Part shown: piece by piece, positions 5,832 to 7,234 of the stretch
Position numbering within the stretch: the first letter of the stretch is position 1
Layout of the letters: every line of letters starts with the position of its first letter
Source: JBGSYJ01 sp041748075
Lineage (GTDB): Bacteria > Acidobacteriota > Thermoanaerobaculia > Gp7-AA8
Direction of reading: 5' to 3'
Length of the DNA: 7,234 nt
Assembly: GCA_041748075.1 (NCBI GenBank)
Contig: JBGTDX010000065.1
Location: forward strand, 1 to 7,234
Made by a program: the position numbers and the translations under genes
Notes under the pieces: model-generated
What the model saw: only the letters and a program-made list of their open reading frames with translations
Database searches by the model: none
What the model was told of the DNA's origin: nothing

Positions 5832-6869
5832 TCAGTGCAGCTTTTTCCACACAGCGCTCTTCCCTGCCTTCGCCAGGATCACCCGTCCCTCCGCCTTGAG
5901 CTCTTCCAGTGTGCGTTTCACAGTACGCTCGCTGACGCCGGGGCATGCGCGGAGGATGTCCGCCTTCGAGAAAAGCTCGGGAAGAATGTCGATGGCCAGC
6001 CTCACGCGCTGCGTCTTCGAATGTTGATCATGCCCTGACAGCTTCTGATCGAGCTCCTGATACGCGGCCAGCACGATCCCGCACAGATACTCCCACCATG
6101 GAAGCAGTGAATGTCTGCCTTCATGCCAGCCTTCGGACGACGCTCGAAGACTCGAGTAGTACGACGCCTTCGAGTTCTCGACAAGACGCTCGATCCCGAC
6201 GTATCTCGCAACGCCGAACCCTGCTTTGTACAGGAGGAGAGATGTGAGCAGGCGCGCAACTCTCCCGTTACCGTCGAGGAACGGGTGGATGCAAAGGAAG
6301 TCGAGCACAAAGGCCGATAGCGAGAGCAATCGATCCGGATCAGCCCTGGCGAACGAACGATTGAAGTCGTCGCTAAGGCTTCGCATCTCGGCCGCGGTCC
6401 GAAACGCATCCACCGGGACGAAGATGACTTCTTTTCCTTCGGGGCCGGTTGCTTCGATGACATTGTCGACACTCTTCCAGGCGCCTCCGGATCGCCCGGT
6501 GTATGAAAACAAATCCCGGTGGAATTGAAGGATGTAATTTGGTGTGACGTCGATAAACGGGTGCGATGCATGAATCGTCGCCAGAGCATCTCGATACCCT
6601 GCGATCTCTGATTCCGAACGGTTCGTTGGCTTCGCGCCATATCCAACGATCTCGCGAACACGTTCCGGCGAAGCAACGATCCCCTCAATTCGACTGGATG
6701 ATTCGGTACTTTCGACGATTGCACTCTTCTGCAGAGCGGCAAGAAGCTCGGGCGCCTGAGTCTGGTATAGCGCCTCTTTTCCCTTGAACTCATAGATGGC
6801 CGCGAGCTGCCGCACCAGAGGCGACGGCAGCGCCTCCAGAACGCGTCCCGTGGCAAATGAGTTGGGCAT
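5832..6869 (-). CDS. fic: Fic family protein with C-terminal winged helix (probable protein AMP-transferase)
   Basis: A complete 345-residue Fic protein. Fic enzymes usually transfer AMP from ATP onto a hydroxyl side chain of a target protein. The N-terminal segment carries the inhibitory helix motif SSRIEG (58-63, (S/T)xxxE(G/N)), placing it in class II, where the Glu blocks ATP until relieved. The flap region is about 125-155 (GGAWKS, then VIFVPVD). The catalytic motif HPFLDGNGR spans 195-203 with His195 and all conserved residues present, so it should be active. Residues about 284-345 form a winged helix (FSKADILRACPGVSERTVKRTL, then EELKAEGRVILAKAG), as in SoFic-type proteins, which could bind DNA. 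ATG at 6869 has no Shine-Dalgarno sequence, but a -10-like TCTAAT ends 7 bp before it, suggesting a leaderless mRNA. No antitoxin gene adjoins it. Its target is unknown. Confidence 0.95.
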   Translation of the reverse strand: MPNSFATGRVLEALPSPLVRQLAAIYEFKGKEALYQTQAPELLAALQKSAIVESTESSSRIEGIVASPERVREIVGYGAKPTNRSESEIAGYRDALATIHASHPFIDVTPNYILQFHRDLFSYTGRSGGAWKSVDNVIEATGPEGKEVIFVPVDAFRTAAEMRSLSDDFNRSFARADPDRLLSLSAFVLDFLCIHPFLDGNGRVARLLTSLLLYKAGFGVARYVGIERLVENSKASYYSSLRASSEGWHEGRHSLLPWWEYLCGIVLAAYQELDQKLSGHDQHSKTQRVRLAIDILPELFSKADILRACPGVSERTVKRTLEELKAEGRVILAKAGKSAVWKKLH

Positions 6870-6876
6870 GCGGCCA

Positions 6877-6906
6877 ATTAGACCAAAGTTGGGCTAATTA
6901 GGCCAA
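6877..6906 (-). promoter_or_regulatory. Probable fic promoter
   Basis: On the minus strand TTGGCC (6906-6901) lies 18 bp before TCTAAT (6882-6877), which matches five of six -10 consensus bases. Initiation about 7 bp further on would fall at or next to the ATG at 6869. The near-palindrome TTGGGCTAATTAGGCCAA (6889-6906, one mismatched pair) overlaps the -35, and two TTAG(A/G)CC motifs overlap the -10 and -35 hexamers. Confidence 0.5.
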
Positions 6907-6926
6907 CAAGGCGCAATTGTTAGACC
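6878..6926. promoter_or_regulatory. Array of three TTAG(A/G)CC motifs over the fic promoter
   Basis: TTAGACC (6878-6884), TTAGGCC (6898-6904) and TTAGACC (6920-6926) repeat in the same orientation at 20 and 22 bp, about two helical turns. An exact 10-bp relative of the first, AATTAGACCA, recurs at 7066-7075. Same-face spacing across a promoter is typical of repressor sites. The winged helix of the Fic protein is one candidate binder, which is inference. Confidence 0.5.
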
Positions 6927-7234
6927 TGGCGCGCGCACTCAGCAATGACTCCTGCCGGACATCAAGATCGATCGCGATCAGATAAAATACTTGTATAGAA
7001 TGGTTTAAGAGCCGGAGCTACAGAGACTTCTCTCATCACCCCGCTCCCATGCACGGGCTTTCTTGAATTAGACCATCTGCAAGTCCGCTGAGGCCGAATT
7101 CCAGCCCGAGGATCCTTGCTGCGAATTGGCTGGCTGGTATAAGCGCAGCGTCCTTCCCTCTCCCCGCCAAGCTTGCGTTGTCGGCGAAGGCGTGAGTTCG
7201 GGGAGAGGGTGGCGCGCCGCATCGCGATGCTCGC
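6907..7234. other. Gene-free region upstream of fic
   Basis: No frame here looks like a protein; the longest (minus strand, 7222-6962) is Arg/Ser-rich and runs through the repeat at the right end. Visible content: the last TTAGACC of the promoter array, palindrome GATCGCGATC (6970-6979), an AT-rich patch at about 6980-7008, the outlying AATTAGACCA (7066-7075), a long-armed hairpin (7156-7209) and adjacent palindromes at 7211-7230. Confidence 0.6.
7156..7209. repeat. Inverted repeat with CCCTCTCCCCG arms
   Basis: CCCTCTCCCCG (7156-7166) and CGGGGAGAGGG (7199-7209) are perfect 11-bp complements around a 32-nt loop. This CCCTCTCCCC...GGGGAGAGGG arrangement is a common intergenic repeat in GC-rich genomes. 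No T-tract follows on either strand. Confidence 0.7.

Noticed and set aside
6002..6877. 291-codon minus-strand frame starting 8 bp before fic
   Set aside because: It is the shifted frame of fic, rich in Arg and Ser, and lacks the Fic motif present in the real frame.
6962..7222. 86-codon minus-strand frame
   Set aside because: Composed of repeat-derived, Arg/Ser-rich sequence with no family resemblance and no clear ribosome site.

Overview
The window looks like a chromosomal stretch from a GC-rich, probably environmental Gram-negative bacterium. The gene types (a serine/threonine kinase fused to an AAA-type ATPase, a lipoprotein penicillin-type acylase, a BrnT toxin module, a Fic protein) and the 'CATCCTGAGCG...CGAAGGAT' intergenic repeat would suit Acidobacteriota or a similar phylum. 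That assignment is a guess from style, not from a marker gene. Every gene I can support lies on the minus strand, so transcription runs right to left and the long plus-strand frames are antisense shadows.

In transcription order: (1) 6870-7234 has no gene. It holds a hairpin repeat and four TTAG(A/G)CC motifs, three of them packed at 20-22 bp spacing in the fic promoter. (2) fic, 6869-5832, is a complete class II Fic enzyme (probable AMP-transferase) with a C-terminal winged helix. (3) A roughly 200-bp gap carries the common dispersed repeat. (4) 5625-3301 is a complete, lipid-anchored, self-processing Ntn-hydrolase of the penicillin acylase (S45) family. Its active-site residues resemble N-acyl-homoserine-lactone acylases more than penicillin G acylase. 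(5) 3280-3054 is a scar: the first 18 codons of a second fic copy joined to the last ~42 codons of a band-7/SPFH protein, followed by an intact rho-independent terminator. (6) 2950-2359 is a type II toxin-antitoxin operon (BrnT toxin, CopG/BrnA-like ribbon-helix-helix antitoxin, overlapping genes) with its own promoter. (7) 2358-2041 is non-coding and contains a compact element with two identical perfect hairpins exactly 120 bp apart, resembling a REPIN or MITE. (8) 2040-1 is the 5' part (680 codons, no stop) of a PknK-like protein kinase-ATPase, running off the left edge.

The genes do not form one pathway. The window reads as an accessory, rearrangement-prone region: a toxin-antitoxin pair, a Fic protein, a gene-fragment scar and several hairpin repeats around two larger signalling/periplasmic genes. 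The most useful observations are the 63-bp, 86%-identical direct repeat (3218-3280 and 6816-6878) that brackets the acylase plus fic; the fic/SPFH scar; the ordered motif array over the fic promoter; and promoter geometry that predicts leaderless mRNAs for both brnT and fic. I see no convincing new multi-gene system.
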